Made by a program: the position numbers and the translations under genes. DNA of 64,000 nucleotides, taken from NCBI RefSeq assembly GCF_000472425.1, contig NZ_AXAI01000004.1, positions 1-64,000 on the forward strand, read 5' to 3'. Below the pieces are notes generated by a model. That model was not told the DNA's origin, did not search any database, and saw only the letters and a list, made by a program, of their open reading frames with translations. The stretch's first letter is position 1, and every line of letters begins with the position of its first letter. The DNA comes from Bradyrhizobium sp. Tv2a-2. GTDB taxonomy: Bacteria > Pseudomonadota > Alphaproteobacteria > Rhizobiales > Xanthobacteraceae. This document shows, piece after piece, positions 50,736 through 60,943 of this stretch.

Positions 50736-51212
50736 ATGAAAAAGACCAGGCGAACGCCGGCAGGCGACGCCCTCAGCGGCGTGATGCTCGACTTTTTCCG
50801 CCTGAACAGCCTGGTTCAGACCTCCGGCGACCGGCTCGTCGCCCGGCTCGGGCTGACCAGCGCGCGCTGGCAGGTCCTGGGCGCGATCGTCGCCGCCGAG
50901 CGGCCGCAGCCGGTAGCGTGGCTCGCGCGCGATCTCGGCGCCAACCGCCAGAACGTGCAGCGGATCATCAACGACCTGCACCGGGAGGGACTGGTCGCAT
51001 TCGAGACCAATCCGCATCACCGACGGGCGCAACTTGTCATGCTGACCGAGAAGGGAAAGCGCGCCTTCGACGAAGCGATGGAGTTGCAGGCGCCCTGGAT
51101 CAACCGTCTTGCTGATGGGCTGTCGGTCAGGGACATCACAACGGTCGACCGCGTCGTCAAAGTGTTACGGGCAAAGCTGGAAGAGCAGGCTGAAGTTGAC
51201 GCGCCCGCCTAG
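50736..51212 (+). CDS. MarR family transcriptional regulator
   Basis: A 158-residue winged-helix regulator. The core is LTSARWQVLGAIVAAERPQP, the recognition helix region LARDLGANRQNVQRIINDLH, and the wing TNPHHRRAQLVMLTEKGKRA. It should dimerise and repress the divergent monooxygenase gene from the palindrome at 50696. The acyl-CoA synthetase gene follows after 63 nt on the same strand and may also be controlled. Confidence 0.92.
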   Translation: MKKTRRTPAGDALSGVMLDFFRLNSLVQTSGDRLVARLGLTSARWQVLGAIVAAERPQPVAWLARDLGANRQNVQRIINDLHREGLVAFETNPHHRRAQLVMLTEKGKRAFDEAMELQAPWINRLADGLSVRDITTVDRVVKVLRAKLEEQAEVDAPA

Positions 51213-51275
51213 CTGCCAGTTCTGCTATAGTGCGACCTCGGCCGAATGCCGGCTCCACGACACAAGTTGACGGCC

Positions 51276-53327
51276 ATGACAGCACCTTACGTTCCCCAGA
51301 TCACGCTCTACCGCCGCTGGCTCCAGGAGAATCGCGGCTTGGGCTTCGCCACTTACGAAGACATGTGGCGATGGTCGGTCAGCGACGTCGACGCCTTCTG
51401 GCGCAGCATCTGGGACTATTTCGACCTGAAGTCGCCGACGCCGTTTGCCGCGGTGCTGACCGAACGGAAGATGCCCGGCGCGGTCTGGTTTCCAGGTGCC
51501 TCGGTGAACTATGCCCACCAGGTGTTTCGGCACGTGAAACCAGCCGAAGCAGCGCACCTGCCGGCAATCGTGAGCAGCGGCGAAGACGGCGCGCTGAAGG
51601 AAACGAGTTGGCCCGAGCTGCGCCGAAAGGCTGCAGCACTTGCGCTGCATCTGAGGGACCAGGGCGTCGGCCCCGGCGATCGCGTCGCGGCTTATCTGCC
51701 GAACATTCCGGAGACCATCATCGCGCTCCTCGCCGCGGCCAGCATCGGCGCGATCTGGAGCGTCTGCGCGCCTGATATGGCGGCGCCTGCGGTGATCGAC
51801 CGCTTCAAGCAGATCGAGCCAAAGGTGCTGATCGCCTGCGACGCCGTCACCTATGCCGGCCGGCGTCACGATCGTCGGCCTGTCGTCGACGAGCTCAGGC
51901 GATCGCTGCCGACCGTCGAACATTTTGTGCTCCAGAGCGAGGCGGAGGCACCCGCCGCGACATCTGACGCCCTGTTCTCGACGATCCTCGCACGCAGGGA
52001 CGCTGCAGTCGACGCCTTCGAGCCGACCTGGCTGCCATTCGACCACCCGCTCTGGATCGTCTATTCCAGCGGAACGACCGGCCTGCCAAAGCCGATCGTC
52101 CACAGCCATGGCGGCGTCGTGATCGTCGCTTTGGCGCTGCTTGGGCTGCACAACGACATCGGCAGCAGCTACCAGCCCAACTCGTTTGGCGAGCGCTTCC
52201 ATTGGTACAGCTCGACCGGTTGGATCATGTGGAACTGCCAGGCCAACGGCCTGCTCAACGGAACGACCTGTTGCCTGTTCGACGGTAGCCCTGCGGGATC
52301 GAGGGACAAGCCCGACTGGACGACACTGTGGCGCTTCGTTGCCGATAGCGAATCCACGTTCTTCGGTGCGGGCGCGGCATTCTTTGCAAGCTGCGCGAAG
52401 GCCGACATCGACCTGACATCCATCGGCGACCTCTCGCGATTGCGTGCGCTCGGATCGACCGGCTCGCCGCTCAGCGCCGACACGCAGGCCTGGTTCAGCG
52501 CCCGTTTTGCTGCGCTCGCCAGGCTCATCGGCAGCAAGGCGCAGGCGGACATCTGGTGGGCGAACATATCGGGCGGCACTGACTTTGCCGGTGCCTTCAT
52601 CGGCGGCAACCGCGAGCTGCCGCAGACGCCTGGCGCGATGCAGTGCCGCCTGCTCGGCTGCGCGGTCGAAGCCTTCGACGACCAGGGGCGCGCCGTCACG
52701 GGCGAAGTCGGCGAACTCGTCTGCACGGAGCCCTTGCCGTCGATGCCGTTACGATTCTGGAACGATGCGGGCGACCAGCGCTATCGCGCGAGCTATTTCG
52801 AGACCTACCCCGACAATTTCGACGGCACCGGACGCGGCGCGGTCTGGCGGCATGGCGACTGGTTAAAGGTCGAGCCGGACGGGTCCTGCGTGATCTATGG
52901 CCGGAGCGACGCGACCATCAACCGGCACGGCTTGCGCATGGGGACCAGCGAGCTCTATTCCGCGATCGAGGCCCTTCCGGAAGTCCTGGACTCCATGGTG
53001 GTCGACCTCGAATATCTCGGGCGCGACAGCTATATGCCCCTGTTCGTGGTGCTCCGCGAGGGGACAGCGCTTGACGCGGCGATGGAAAGCAAGATCAACA
53101 AGGCGATCGAAGCCGGCCTGTCGCGCCGCTTCCTGCCCAACGAAATCATTGCCGTCGCCGAAATTCCGCGGACGCTTTCCGGAAAGAAGCAGGAGTTACC
53201 GATCAAGAAGCTCCTGCTCGGCCACGCCGTCGAGAAAGTCATCAACAGGGACGCCATGGCCAACCCGGGCTGCCTGGACTGGTACCAGGAATTTGCGAAG
53301 AGCTACCGCGCGAGGAGCGTGGCATAG
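51276..53327 (+). CDS. Acetoacetate-CoA ligase family acyl-CoA synthetase
   Basis: A 683-residue adenylate-forming enzyme that activates acetoacetate or a related short acid with CoA and ATP. The phosphate loop is IVYSSGTTGLPKPIVHSHGG. Other motifs are WYSSTGWIMWNCQ, ISGGTDFAGAFIGGN, HGDWLKVEPDG and the catalytic lysine region PRTLSGKKQELPIKKL. The length and the N-terminal RRWLQENRGLGFATYEDMWR fit AACS. Starts at 51246 and 51276 are both possible. It is the last of a MarR-led pair and precedes a PQQ dehydrogenase by about 240 nt. Confidence 0.9.
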   Translation: MTAPYVPQITLYRRWLQENRGLGFATYEDMWRWSVSDVDAFWRSIWDYFDLKSPTPFAAVLTERKMPGAVWFPGASVNYAHQVFRHVKPAEAAHLPAIVSSGEDGALKETSWPELRRKAAALALHLRDQGVGPGDRVAAYLPNIPETIIALLAAASIGAIWSVCAPDMAAPAVIDRFKQIEPKVLIACDAVTYAGRRHDRRPVVDELRRSLPTVEHFVLQSEAEAPAATSDALFSTILARRDAAVDAFEPTWLPFDHPLWIVYSSGTTGLPKPIVHSHGGVVIVALALLGLHNDIGSSYQPNSFGERFHWYSSTGWIMWNCQANGLLNGTTCCLFDGSPAGSRDKPDWTTLWRFVADSESTFFGAGAAFFASCAKADIDLTSIGDLSRLRALGSTGSPLSADTQAWFSARFAALARLIGSKAQADIWWANISGGTDFAGAFIGGNRELPQTPGAMQCRLLGCAVEAFDDQGRAVTGEVGELVCTEPLPSMPLRFWNDAGDQRYRASYFETYPDNFDGTGRGAVWRHGDWLKVEPDGSCVIYGRSDATINRHGLRMGTSELYSAIEALPEVLDSMVVDLEYLGRDSYMPLFVVLREGTALDAAMESKINKAIEAGLSRRFLPNEIIAVAEIPRTLSGKKQELPIKKLLLGHAVEKVINRDAMANPGCLDWYQEFAKSYRARSVA

Positions 53328-53570
53328 CGGACCGATCAGCAGGCGCAAATGTCGAGGCGGCCACCGCCGAGCTGGTCACCGATGGACTCGGCACATGCAG
53401 CCCTCGACGTTGCAGCGCACTTTGATCTCGCGCCCGCGAACAGCGCCGCATGTACCTCAGAAGAACTGATCGACTTGCGGCTTTTCGCTTGTCAAAAGCG
53501 CACGGTCAGACCAGATTTCTCCCACACCGGCATCCACAATGGCCGGTTCAAATAATCTGGGGCGGAAATC

Positions 53571-55283
53571 ATGAACAGATATTCTATTGCATACGCCACG
53601 TTGTTCGGCTTGGGCTGTTTGCTCGGAGGTGCAGCCAATGCGCAGCAGGAGGTGAAGCAGGATCCCTGGGCGCCCTCCCGCGAAGCCAAGATTTCTCCGG
53701 TCACGCAGTCTCAGCTCAACGCGGCCGACAAGAACTCCACCAACTTTCTCCTGACCAACGGCAACTATGCCCAGACGCGCTTTCACCCGGCCAAGCTGAT
53801 CAACCGCGACAACGTGAAGAACCTGCATGTCGCCTGGATCTTCCAGACCGACGTCAAGGAATCGCTGGAGACATCGCCGATCATCGTCGACGGGGTCATG
53901 TATGTGACGACGTCCTACAGCCACGTCTATGCGCTCGATGCCAAGACCGGCGAGCAGCTCTGGCACTACAATCACAAGATGGGGCCCATCACGACCTATT
54001 GCTGCGGTCCCAATAATCGCGGCGTCCAGGTGCTGGGCGACATGGTCTATCTCGCTACGCTCGATTCGAAGCTCGTAGCGCTGAATGCCAAGACCGGCGA
54101 CGTCGTCTGGAAGACCGACATTGCCGATCCCGAGCTCGGCTATAGCGAGACGATGGCGCCGACCGTGGTGAAGGACAAGGTCCTGATCGGCACCAATGGC
54201 GGTGAGTACGGCATCCGCGGCTTCCTCAGAGCCTACGACGCCAAGACCGGCAAGCTGGTCTGGAATTTCGACACCGTGCCGGAGAATTCCGTAGGCGTCT
54301 GGGCAGCCAAGGACGCCACCGGTCGCGACATGCACCGCGATATCCAGGCCGAGAAAGACCAGCTCGCCAAGAACGGCGATCCCTACAAGAAGCTGGGCGG
54401 CGGCGTTTGGCAAAATCCGGCCGTCGATCTCGCGACCAACCGGATCTATTTCGTGGTTGGCAACCCCTCCCCCGACCTCGACGGATCGCTGCGCCCCGGC
54501 GACAATCTCTACACGGACTCGCTGGTCGCGCTTGACCTGGATACCGGCAAATATGTTTGCCACTTCCAGTACATCGCCCATGACGTCTGGGACCTGGATG
54601 CGGTCAGCCCGCCGGTGCTGGTGGACGTCAAGGACAAGAGCGGCAAGACCATTCCCGGCGTGATCCATGCCGGCAAGACCGGTCACATCTATGTTCATGA
54701 CCGCAAGGACTGCAGCCTGATCCGCTTCTCCGAGGCGATGGTCCCGCAGGAGAACATGTGGGTACTGCCGACCAAGGAAGGCGCGCGCATGCTTCCGGGC
54801 GCCAATGGCGGCGTCGAATGGTCGCCGATCGCCACCGACCCCGGGCAGCAGCTGGCCTACGCCATCAACCTGCATCAGCCGATGACTTACCGGGTCGAAA
54901 GCTCGCCCTATCCGAACGGCAAGCTGTGGCTTGGCGGCGCATTCACCGCCATTCCCGGCGAAAAGCAATCGGGCAACATCACCGCCGTCAACTACGACAC
55001 CGGCAAGATCAAATGGCAGGTGAAGACGCCCGAACCGATGATCGGCGGCATCCTCGCGACCGCCGGAGGTCTTGTTTTCACCGGTGAAGGCAATGGCAAG
55101 TTTGCGGCCTACAACTCCTCCAACGGCAAGGAATTGTGGAGCTTCCGCGCCGGCGCCGGCGTCAATGCACCGCCCTCCAGCTACACGGTGGGAGGCAAGC
55201 AATACATTGTGGTTGGCGCTGGCGGTAACGTCCAGGTCAACTTCCACCGCGGCAACAACATCATCGCCTTCACGCTCGATTGA
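53571..55283 (+). CDS. PQQ-dependent alcohol dehydrogenase (DxD, lanthanide-type signature)
   Basis: A 570-residue periplasmic quinoprotein of the methanol/ethanol dehydrogenase family. The signal peptide ends AANAQQ. An eight-bladed propeller follows with tryptophan-docking repeats such as [16 protein letters not shown]. The vicinal disulfide that stacks on PQQ is Cys144-Cys145 in YCCGPNNRG, and a metal ligand is Glu212 in GGEYG. The catalytic Asp is 341 in [10 protein letters not shown], with Asp343 two residues on; this second Asp is the mark of lanthanide-binding enzymes (XoxF, PedH/ExaF). No cytochrome domain is fused. A c-type cytochrome gene follows directly. Confidence 0.92.
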   Translation: MNRYSIAYATLFGLGCLLGGAANAQQEVKQDPWAPSREAKISPVTQSQLNAADKNSTNFLLTNGNYAQTRFHPAKLINRDNVKNLHVAWIFQTDVKESLETSPIIVDGVMYVTTSYSHVYALDAKTGEQLWHYNHKMGPITTYCCGPNNRGVQVLGDMVYLATLDSKLVALNAKTGDVVWKTDIADPELGYSETMAPTVVKDKVLIGTNGGEYGIRGFLRAYDAKTGKLVWNFDTVPENSVGVWAAKDATGRDMHRDIQAEKDQLAKNGDPYKKLGGGVWQNPAVDLATNRIYFVVGNPSPDLDGSLRPGDNLYTDSLVALDLDTGKYVCHFQYIAHDVWDLDAVSPPVLVDVKDKSGKTIPGVIHAGKTGHIYVHDRKDCSLIRFSEAMVPQENMWVLPTKEGARMLPGANGGVEWSPIATDPGQQLAYAINLHQPMTYRVESSPYPNGKLWLGGAFTAIPGEKQSGNITAVNYDTGKIKWQVKTPEPMIGGILATAGGLVFTGEGNGKFAAYNSSNGKELWSFRAGAGVNAPPSSYTVGGKQYIVVGAGGNVQVNFHRGNNIIAFTLD

Positions 55284-55310
55284 GCAGGCGCATGTAACGT
55301 GACGACTAGA

Positions 55311-55332
55311 GCGGGGCCGGTGACGGCCCCGC
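55311..55332 (+). terminator. Strong GC hairpin after the PQQ dehydrogenase gene
   Basis: GCGGGGCCG (55311-55319) pairs with CGGCCCCGC (55324-55332) around GTGA, then TTCCGTT. The T-run is weak, so it may limit rather than end transcription into the cytochrome gene that starts about 14 nt later. Confidence 0.5.
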
Positions 55333-55345
55333 TTCCGTTGAGCGG

Positions 55346-55948
55346 ATGCGGAATGAATACAGGGGTGGCGAATTGGGGCGGTTCATTTCTAGCGGAGTTG
55401 TCTTCGTGTTGCTGCTGGGCGCCGGCCCACATGCTGCGTTGGCCGATAGCATTGCAGACAAGGTCGAGGTCTGCACACGCTGCCACGGCCAGGTCGGCAA
55501 GCCGACCGATAAGTCGATTCCGGTCATCTGGGGGCAGCAGGCCGGATACATCTACATCCAGCTTCGCGATTTCAAACGCGGCGACCGCAAGAACGAGATC
55601 ATGCAGCGGATCGCATCAGGCTTCGAGAAGGACGACATGCTCGCGATCGCGCAATATTTCTCACAGAAGCCGTGGCCCGATCTCGGCCAGCCACGATCCC
55701 CGAAGGATGTCGCGGAGCGGGCGCTCAGCGCCGAGCACTCGGTCGGCTGCACCGGTTGCCATCTCGATCACTTTCAGGGCGACAGCACAGTGCCGCGATT
55801 GGCGGGCCAGAGCCACGAGTACCTGACCAAGACGATGAACGACTTCCGGACTCGTGCGCGCGGCAACAATCCCGGCATGACCGATCTGATGCTCGCCACA
55901 CCGCCCGACGACATCACGGCGCTCGCGCAATATCTGGCCGGCCTCTAG
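55346..55948 (+). CDS. Dihaem cytochrome c (c4-type)
   Basis: A 200-residue periplasmic cytochrome. A signal peptide (ISSGVVFVLLLGAGPHAALA) is followed by two class I domains with CTRCHG near residue 43 and CTGCHL near 135. Each is followed by the helix ending AIAQYFSQ or ALAQYLAGL. It lies directly behind the PQQ dehydrogenase and is its likely electron acceptor. The start could be 55346 (ATG) or an in-frame TTG about 30 nt later, since the first dozen residues precede the signal peptide. Confidence 0.88.
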   Translation: MRNEYRGGELGRFISSGVVFVLLLGAGPHAALADSIADKVEVCTRCHGQVGKPTDKSIPVIWGQQAGYIYIQLRDFKRGDRKNEIMQRIASGFEKDDMLAIAQYFSQKPWPDLGQPRSPKDVAERALSAEHSVGCTGCHLDHFQGDSTVPRLAGQSHEYLTKTMNDFRTRARGNNPGMTDLMLATPPDDITALAQYLAGL

Positions 55949-55953
55949 ACCAC

Positions 55954-56913
55954 TCAGGGCACCGCAAGCCGTTCCCGCAGCGACGTCAAGGCGGTGAGAT
56001 CCGCCGCGCGCTTGCCGGCCTTGTCCTTGAGCGCTGGATCAGCGCCGCGTGCGAGCAACAGAGCGGCCATCTCGGCATGACCGCCTTCCGCGGCAATCAT
56101 CAGTGCCGTGCGACCGCGGTCGTCCCGGTCATCGATGTGCGCGCCTGCATCCAGCAGATAGGCAACGACCTTGATCGCGTCTGCTTCGGCGACCTTTTCA
56201 TCCGGCCCCGATGCCCACATCAACAGCGTGAGATCATTCGGATAGCGGGCGTTGATATCGATGTTACGCGCCAACAGCCGCTTCACGATATCGAGGTGGG
56301 CGCGGGCCGCCGCATAAACAATCGGCGGCTTGCCGGTATCGTCGGGGAGACGCTCGTCGGCTCCGTGGGTAAGCAGCGCTTCGACGATCGCATCGCTCCC
56401 GGCATAGGCCGCGGCGGCGACAGGGGAAATTCCGCTACGCCCGGTCAGCTTGACATCGGCGCCATGGTCCATGAGCCGCAGCGCCACATCGACACGGCCA
56501 GATTCGGCGGCAGCGTAAAGCGCGGTGGCGCCTGCGAGATTGCGGGCATCGATTGGCGCACCATGGGCAAGCAGGAGATCGACCATCTCTAAATGGCCGG
56601 ATTTGGCGGCATGCCCGAGCGGCCGAGTGCCGAGCCGGTCGCGCGCGTCAACCGACGCGCCATAGTCCAGCAATTCCGTCGCGAGGTCTGTGCAGTTCGC
56701 GTCTGCCGCGGAAAACAGTGTCGACGACACCTCGATAGCCGTGATCTCAGCTCGCTCGGTGCGAAACTTTCGTCCCACTTCCTGGCATCGCGGCGACTCA
56801 GCTGCGAACGCGGCGGTTGTGGAGCCAAGCACGATGATTGCGACGGAGCTCAGAAAGGTGACACGGCAGCGCAAAGCAATCTCTCCCTGCATGTTTTTCA
56901 TGCAGCGTGCCAC
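55954..56913 (-). CDS. Exported ankyrin-repeat protein
   Basis: A 319-residue protein with a signal peptide (FLSSVAIIVLGSTTAAFA) and about seven ankyrin repeats: RLGTRPLGHAAKSGHLEMVD, LAGATALYAAAESGRVDVAL, and so on to RGRTALMIAAEGGHAEMAAL. It should act as a periplasmic protein-binding scaffold. The exact start is open (56913, 56901 or 56892). It is convergent with the cytochrome gene, with only 5 nt between stops. Exported ankyrin proteins have been found beside catalases and other periplasmic redox proteins, so a partner role with the PQQ system is possible. Confidence 0.87.
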   Translation of the reverse strand: MARCMKNMQGEIALRCRVTFLSSVAIIVLGSTTAAFAAESPRCQEVGRKFRTERAEITAIEVSSTLFSAADANCTDLATELLDYGASVDARDRLGTRPLGHAAKSGHLEMVDLLLAHGAPIDARNLAGATALYAAAESGRVDVALRLMDHGADVKLTGRSGISPVAAAAYAGSDAIVEALLTHGADERLPDDTGKPPIVYAAARAHLDIVKRLLARNIDINARYPNDLTLLMWASGPDEKVAEADAIKVVAYLLDAGAHIDDRDDRGRTALMIAAEGGHAEMAALLLARGADPALKDKAGKRAADLTALTSLRERLAVP

Positions 56914-56969
56914 GCTGGCGCGACGATGCCAAGCTCATGGAACGCGTTTTCCGGCCTTAGCCAAAAGGC

Positions 56970-59900
56970 TCAGTTGTTCGGCGGGAGTTCGATCTGGTTC
57001 TGCTGCTTGCCGGTGTTGAATTCCATGATCTTGCGCGTCACGCCGGGGAAGATCGCCGAGATCGGATTGACGCGCAGCACCGGTGCGCTCGGGCTACCGA
57101 CCACTTCATAGGTGATGGCAAACAGGCCTTCATTGTTACCGTTGCCGAGGACGAGGCCAAGTACGGGGATCTGGCCAAAAATGTTGTTAACTCCAAAGAG
57201 CGGCACGAAGGTGCCACTCATACGCACCTGGTTGGTGTTGTAGTCCAGCGTACCCTCGATGGTGCCGCCGATCGCCGGGCCCTTCGCGACGCCTTCGCGT
57301 ACCGTGAGCTGGCCGTTCTGGCGGCTGAACTCGGCGCGAAGGCGCGAGAAGAAGATTCCGTTCTGGATACCGCCCGGACCGCCGGCCGCGATACGGTCAA
57401 GCGAGGCCTCGCCCTTCACTGTGAAGTCGCGCACATTCAACAGGCCTTCCTTGGCACTCGGCTCGATCGTCGGCGGATCCATGGCGAGGGACAGCTGACC
57501 ACCGACCACCTTCGAATACATGTCGTTGAAGCGGAAGAATGCGCCGGCGTCGTTAGTCTCGAGATAGATCACGTCGCGCCCGAACCCGCCTTGGCCGCGC
57601 GGTCTGAGTTCCGCGGTCAACGGCGCATCCTTCCCGATCTTGCCGTTGAGCGCAAAGGTCCTGATCACGCCGCCCTTGCGGACGAATTTCAGGTCGACGC
57701 TCCGGATCGCCTCGCCGTTATAGCCCGCGACGGCACCGAGCTTGAGATCGACATCGAGGTCGATGTTCTTCATCTTGCTCTTGCTGTCGTCCTTGCCCGA
57801 GCCCGAGATTGCAGACTTGAGGAAGCCGCGGCCGTCGAAAACGTCACCGCGCATCACGACCTTCACCACGCCGTCAGGTCCGCGCTCGGCCTTCAGCGAC
57901 GTCTTGTCGCTTTCGGAAGGTGAATAGGTCGGGAAATTGGCGTTCAGGAGATCGCCGTTCTGGTCGACTTCCAGCGCCCCCTTGATCGAGGCGCCACCGC
58001 CCTCGATGACGATGTCCTCGAACCGCGTCGATTGCGCCTTGGGAATGAGGTTGAAGGTGGCCTTGCCGGATTTGCCCGCTGCTTTCACCCAGCCGGGCAG
58101 GATGTTGTCGAGCTTGAGCGCGGTGAGGTCGGCCTCGATTCCCATCTTGCTGTCGCGATCGGGGCCGCCGATCTTGCCGGTCAGCTTGATCGGGATCGCG
58201 CCACTCACGGCGGAACCGAGATCAAGCCCAAGGCGCGCGCGACCCGCATCATCGAGCGTCGCCTGCAACTTGATGTCGGCATCGCCGTCCGCCGGCTTCT
58301 TGTAATCCAGCGAGGCCGCCTGGCCGTTGATCTTGACGTCGCCCTTGACCTGGTAGCCCTGGTTGTTGGCCGTGATCTTCAGCGCATTGGCCTCGAGCTT
58401 CTGGTTCATCACCAGCTTGTCGGCAGCAAAACCGTTGAGATCGGCGGCGACCGCATATGTCGTGTCGGCCTTGGTCAGTTCGCCCTTGACCGGCACGCCG
58501 AGATTGATGGTGGCCGAGAACGTGCCCTTGCTGGTGTTCGGATCGATCGGCATCGAGGCGAGATCGCTCAGCCGGTCGGATGAGAGGACCTCGGCCGCGG
58601 CCGGCACCGGCCCGTCGATCTTCAGCTTGACGCGCGCGGGCGGCGGCTTTGGATGGGTATCGGGGACCTCGAAGATGAAGTCCGAGAGCGTGAGCTTGCG
58701 CCCGGTGTTCGTATCCGCGATCCCCTGCCCGATCGTCACCGTCGCAGTGCGGCCGGTGACGTGCGCCTTCAGGTCCGCATCATGCACCGACGGCAGGCCG
58801 TCCACCGGACGCACCGTCACGCCACTCGCGACGATATTGACGGACAGGCCATCGTCGGGGATCGGCGGTCCCTTGCGCGGCAGGTTTTTCACCGCGGTGT
58901 TGACGCCGATCTCGACGCGCTGCAGCTGCCCGCGCTCGATCCGATCGATCACCCATTCGCGCACCTCCGGCACGATCAGGATCGGCCAGATCCGCTTCAG
59001 GTTGGACGCCGACATCGGCGTGCCCGCAAAGCCCAGCGTCAGCTGGGGCTCGCCGGAATAGTCGATCGAACCGCTGCCGGCGACGCCGACCTCGCCATTG
59101 CTGATATCGGCCTGCGTGAGCACCACCCGCTTGTGGTCGGTGTCGAAGCGGAACGCGATCGAGATACGGTTGAAGATCAGCGGCGGCTCGTTGTCGATGC
59201 CGCCGAGCAGGATGGTGCCGCCGGAAAAGCCGAGCTGCCAGTCGTTGACGATGTCGTTCGGCGGCTCGAGATGGGCGAGCAGCGTGACGCGGTTGGCGCC
59301 GGAAACAACCTTGAAGGGGGCGACCAGCACGCGTCGGGCCGCGTCCCACTCGACGTTCAGCTCCATCGAATCGATCGCCATCGGGTAATCCGGTGTGTCG
59401 CTGTCGATGATGGTGCCGCTTCCGGCGACGAGCTTGCCGCGGAAGAAGGTCGGCATGCCGTCGCGCCCGATCTCGCCCTTCAACTCACCCGAGAGTGGCA
59501 GGTCGGCGCTATAGGTCAGATCTTTGACGCGCAGGGCGAGGAGAATGTTGCTGGTGGAGACCTTGTCGGCGCGGATGTCGACACTGCGCACGCCGTTCTC
59601 GGCCGGTCCGACCGTCACGCGCAACGACCAGGGATGCGTTCCGTCCTCGCCCAGGCTGAATGCGACGCCGCCGCCGAGCGGTCGGCGCAGGCTGAGGCTG
59701 ATGTTGTCGAAATTCCATTTGTTGCCGCGCTGCTGGTCGTCGACCACGAGGCTGCCGTTCTTCAGGCCGATCTCGTTGAGGTTCTGCCCGTCGAGTCCGG
59801 TCAGGCTCAGGCTGTCGAGCCAATCGAGGCCGGCAAGCAGGCCGCCACTGCCGCCAGCCTGCGGCGCGGCTGGCACCGGGGGAATGACCGCCGTCGGTGC

Positions 59901-60638
59901 CACACCCGGCGGGGCCGGAACCGGTGCTGCGCCCACCACCCGCTTGGCGACGCCCGTTGCAAGCGGCTTTGCGGTATCGCCGGCGGACACGGTGACATAA
60001 CCGTCGGGCGTGATCCGCACCGCGAGCACCGCGTCGACCAGATTGAGACTTTCGGCACGCAGCCGTCCCATGAACAGGGCCGCGCCCGATAGCCGCACCT
60101 CGGCCTTGGGCGCGCTGGCGACGATCGCATGGTCGCGATCGCGCACGACGATGTCACGGATGCGCACTGCGATACGGATGCGGCCGGCGCGTTCGATCTG
60201 CGTGCCGCCGACCTCGACGGTGTTGCCGTTGCCGATGTTCTGCTCGATTGCCTCGGCAAGCCAAGGCGTAGCCATGTCGAGATTGATGGGGCCCGCGCCG
60301 AGCCGCCACCACAAGCCGCCAAAGCAAGCCGCGAACAGGAAGATCAGCGCCGCGGTGACGACGGCAAGCCGCCGCACCCAGCGTTCACCGACAAGCCAAT
60401 GCTGCACGGCCGCGAACCGATCACCGAACCGATGAAAGCCGAGGTTCGAACGCGACAATAGCTGCCGCGCCTGGTGGCCGGTCGCCTCGTCCTGGTCGCG
60501 CTCCCACGCCGGATCGTCCCAGTGCAACTGTTGCACGGTGGCAGCGGGCGAACCGGAAGTCCGCTTCGATCCGGGCTTCGAGGAGTCCTTGAGTTGCCCC
60601 CGGTTGTCCGTCCCTTGAGGCGACATAGTCCTGGCCAT
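56970..60638 (-). CDS. Giant AsmA/YhdP-like envelope protein (DUF3971)
   Basis: A 1222-residue protein. A cytosolic Gln/Arg-rich N-terminus (about 1-95) is followed by one transmembrane helix (AVVTAALIFLFAACFGGLWW) and a very long beta-rich periplasmic part. This includes ATPWLAEAIEQNIGNGNTVE, a DUF3971-like segment near 550 (RIWPILIVPEVREWVIDRIE), and a C-terminal AsmA-type end (GTIEGTLDYNTNQVRMSG, then PIFGQIPVLGLVLGNGNNEG). YhdP/AsmA proteins form bridges moving phospholipid between membranes. I take ATG at 60638, with GAGAGG upstream; the frame is open 130 codons further but without family features. Confidence 0.88.
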   Translation of the reverse strand: MARTMSPQGTDNRGQLKDSSKPGSKRTSGSPAATVQQLHWDDPAWERDQDEATGHQARQLLSRSNLGFHRFGDRFAAVQHWLVGERWVRRLAVVTAALIFLFAACFGGLWWRLGAGPINLDMATPWLAEAIEQNIGNGNTVEVGGTQIERAGRIRIAVRIRDIVVRDRDHAIVASAPKAEVRLSGAALFMGRLRAESLNLVDAVLAVRITPDGYVTVSAGDTAKPLATGVAKRVVGAAPVPAPPGVAPTAVIPPVPAAPQAGGSGGLLAGLDWLDSLSLTGLDGQNLNEIGLKNGSLVVDDQQRGNKWNFDNISLSLRRPLGGGVAFSLGEDGTHPWSLRVTVGPAENGVRSVDIRADKVSTSNILLALRVKDLTYSADLPLSGELKGEIGRDGMPTFFRGKLVAGSGTIIDSDTPDYPMAIDSMELNVEWDAARRVLVAPFKVVSGANRVTLLAHLEPPNDIVNDWQLGFSGGTILLGGIDNEPPLIFNRISIAFRFDTDHKRVVLTQADISNGEVGVAGSGSIDYSGEPQLTLGFAGTPMSASNLKRIWPILIVPEVREWVIDRIERGQLQRVEIGVNTAVKNLPRKGPPIPDDGLSVNIVASGVTVRPVDGLPSVHDADLKAHVTGRTATVTIGQGIADTNTGRKLTLSDFIFEVPDTHPKPPPARVKLKIDGPVPAAAEVLSSDRLSDLASMPIDPNTSKGTFSATINLGVPVKGELTKADTTYAVAADLNGFAADKLVMNQKLEANALKITANNQGYQVKGDVKINGQAASLDYKKPADGDADIKLQATLDDAGRARLGLDLGSAVSGAIPIKLTGKIGGPDRDSKMGIEADLTALKLDNILPGWVKAAGKSGKATFNLIPKAQSTRFEDIVIEGGGASIKGALEVDQNGDLLNANFPTYSPSESDKTSLKAERGPDGVVKVVMRGDVFDGRGFLKSAISGSGKDDSKSKMKNIDLDVDLKLGAVAGYNGEAIRSVDLKFVRKGGVIRTFALNGKIGKDAPLTAELRPRGQGGFGRDVIYLETNDAGAFFRFNDMYSKVVGGQLSLAMDPPTIEPSAKEGLLNVRDFTVKGEASLDRIAAGGPGGIQNGIFFSRLRAEFSRQNGQLTVREGVAKGPAIGGTIEGTLDYNTNQVRMSGTFVPLFGVNNIFGQIPVLGLVLGNGNNEGLFAITYEVVGSPSAPVLRVNPISAIFPGVTRKIMEFNTGKQQNQIELPPNN

Positions 60639-60943
60639 TGCCTCTCGGTGGGTCGTCTCTCGGTGTTGGCGTTCACTGCAGGATGGCTCGCCGCCTTGGC
60701 GCCCGTTGACGGGTAACGCGCGCTCCTGTGGCAGCATGGTTGCCCATCCTCGATTAATCCAGTTGCCCGTCATCAATCCCCAAAGAGAAGCTATCCTACG
60801 AGCAGTCGGGGACGCGTCGAATTCCTTGTCACCATACTCCGGTGCCGTCAGATTTGCCCGGCCAAAGGCGCGATTCCAGGAGTTCGGGCAAGTCCCGCAA
60901 TAGTCCAATGATTGATCCGCCGAAAGCGACGAAAGGAAGGCGT

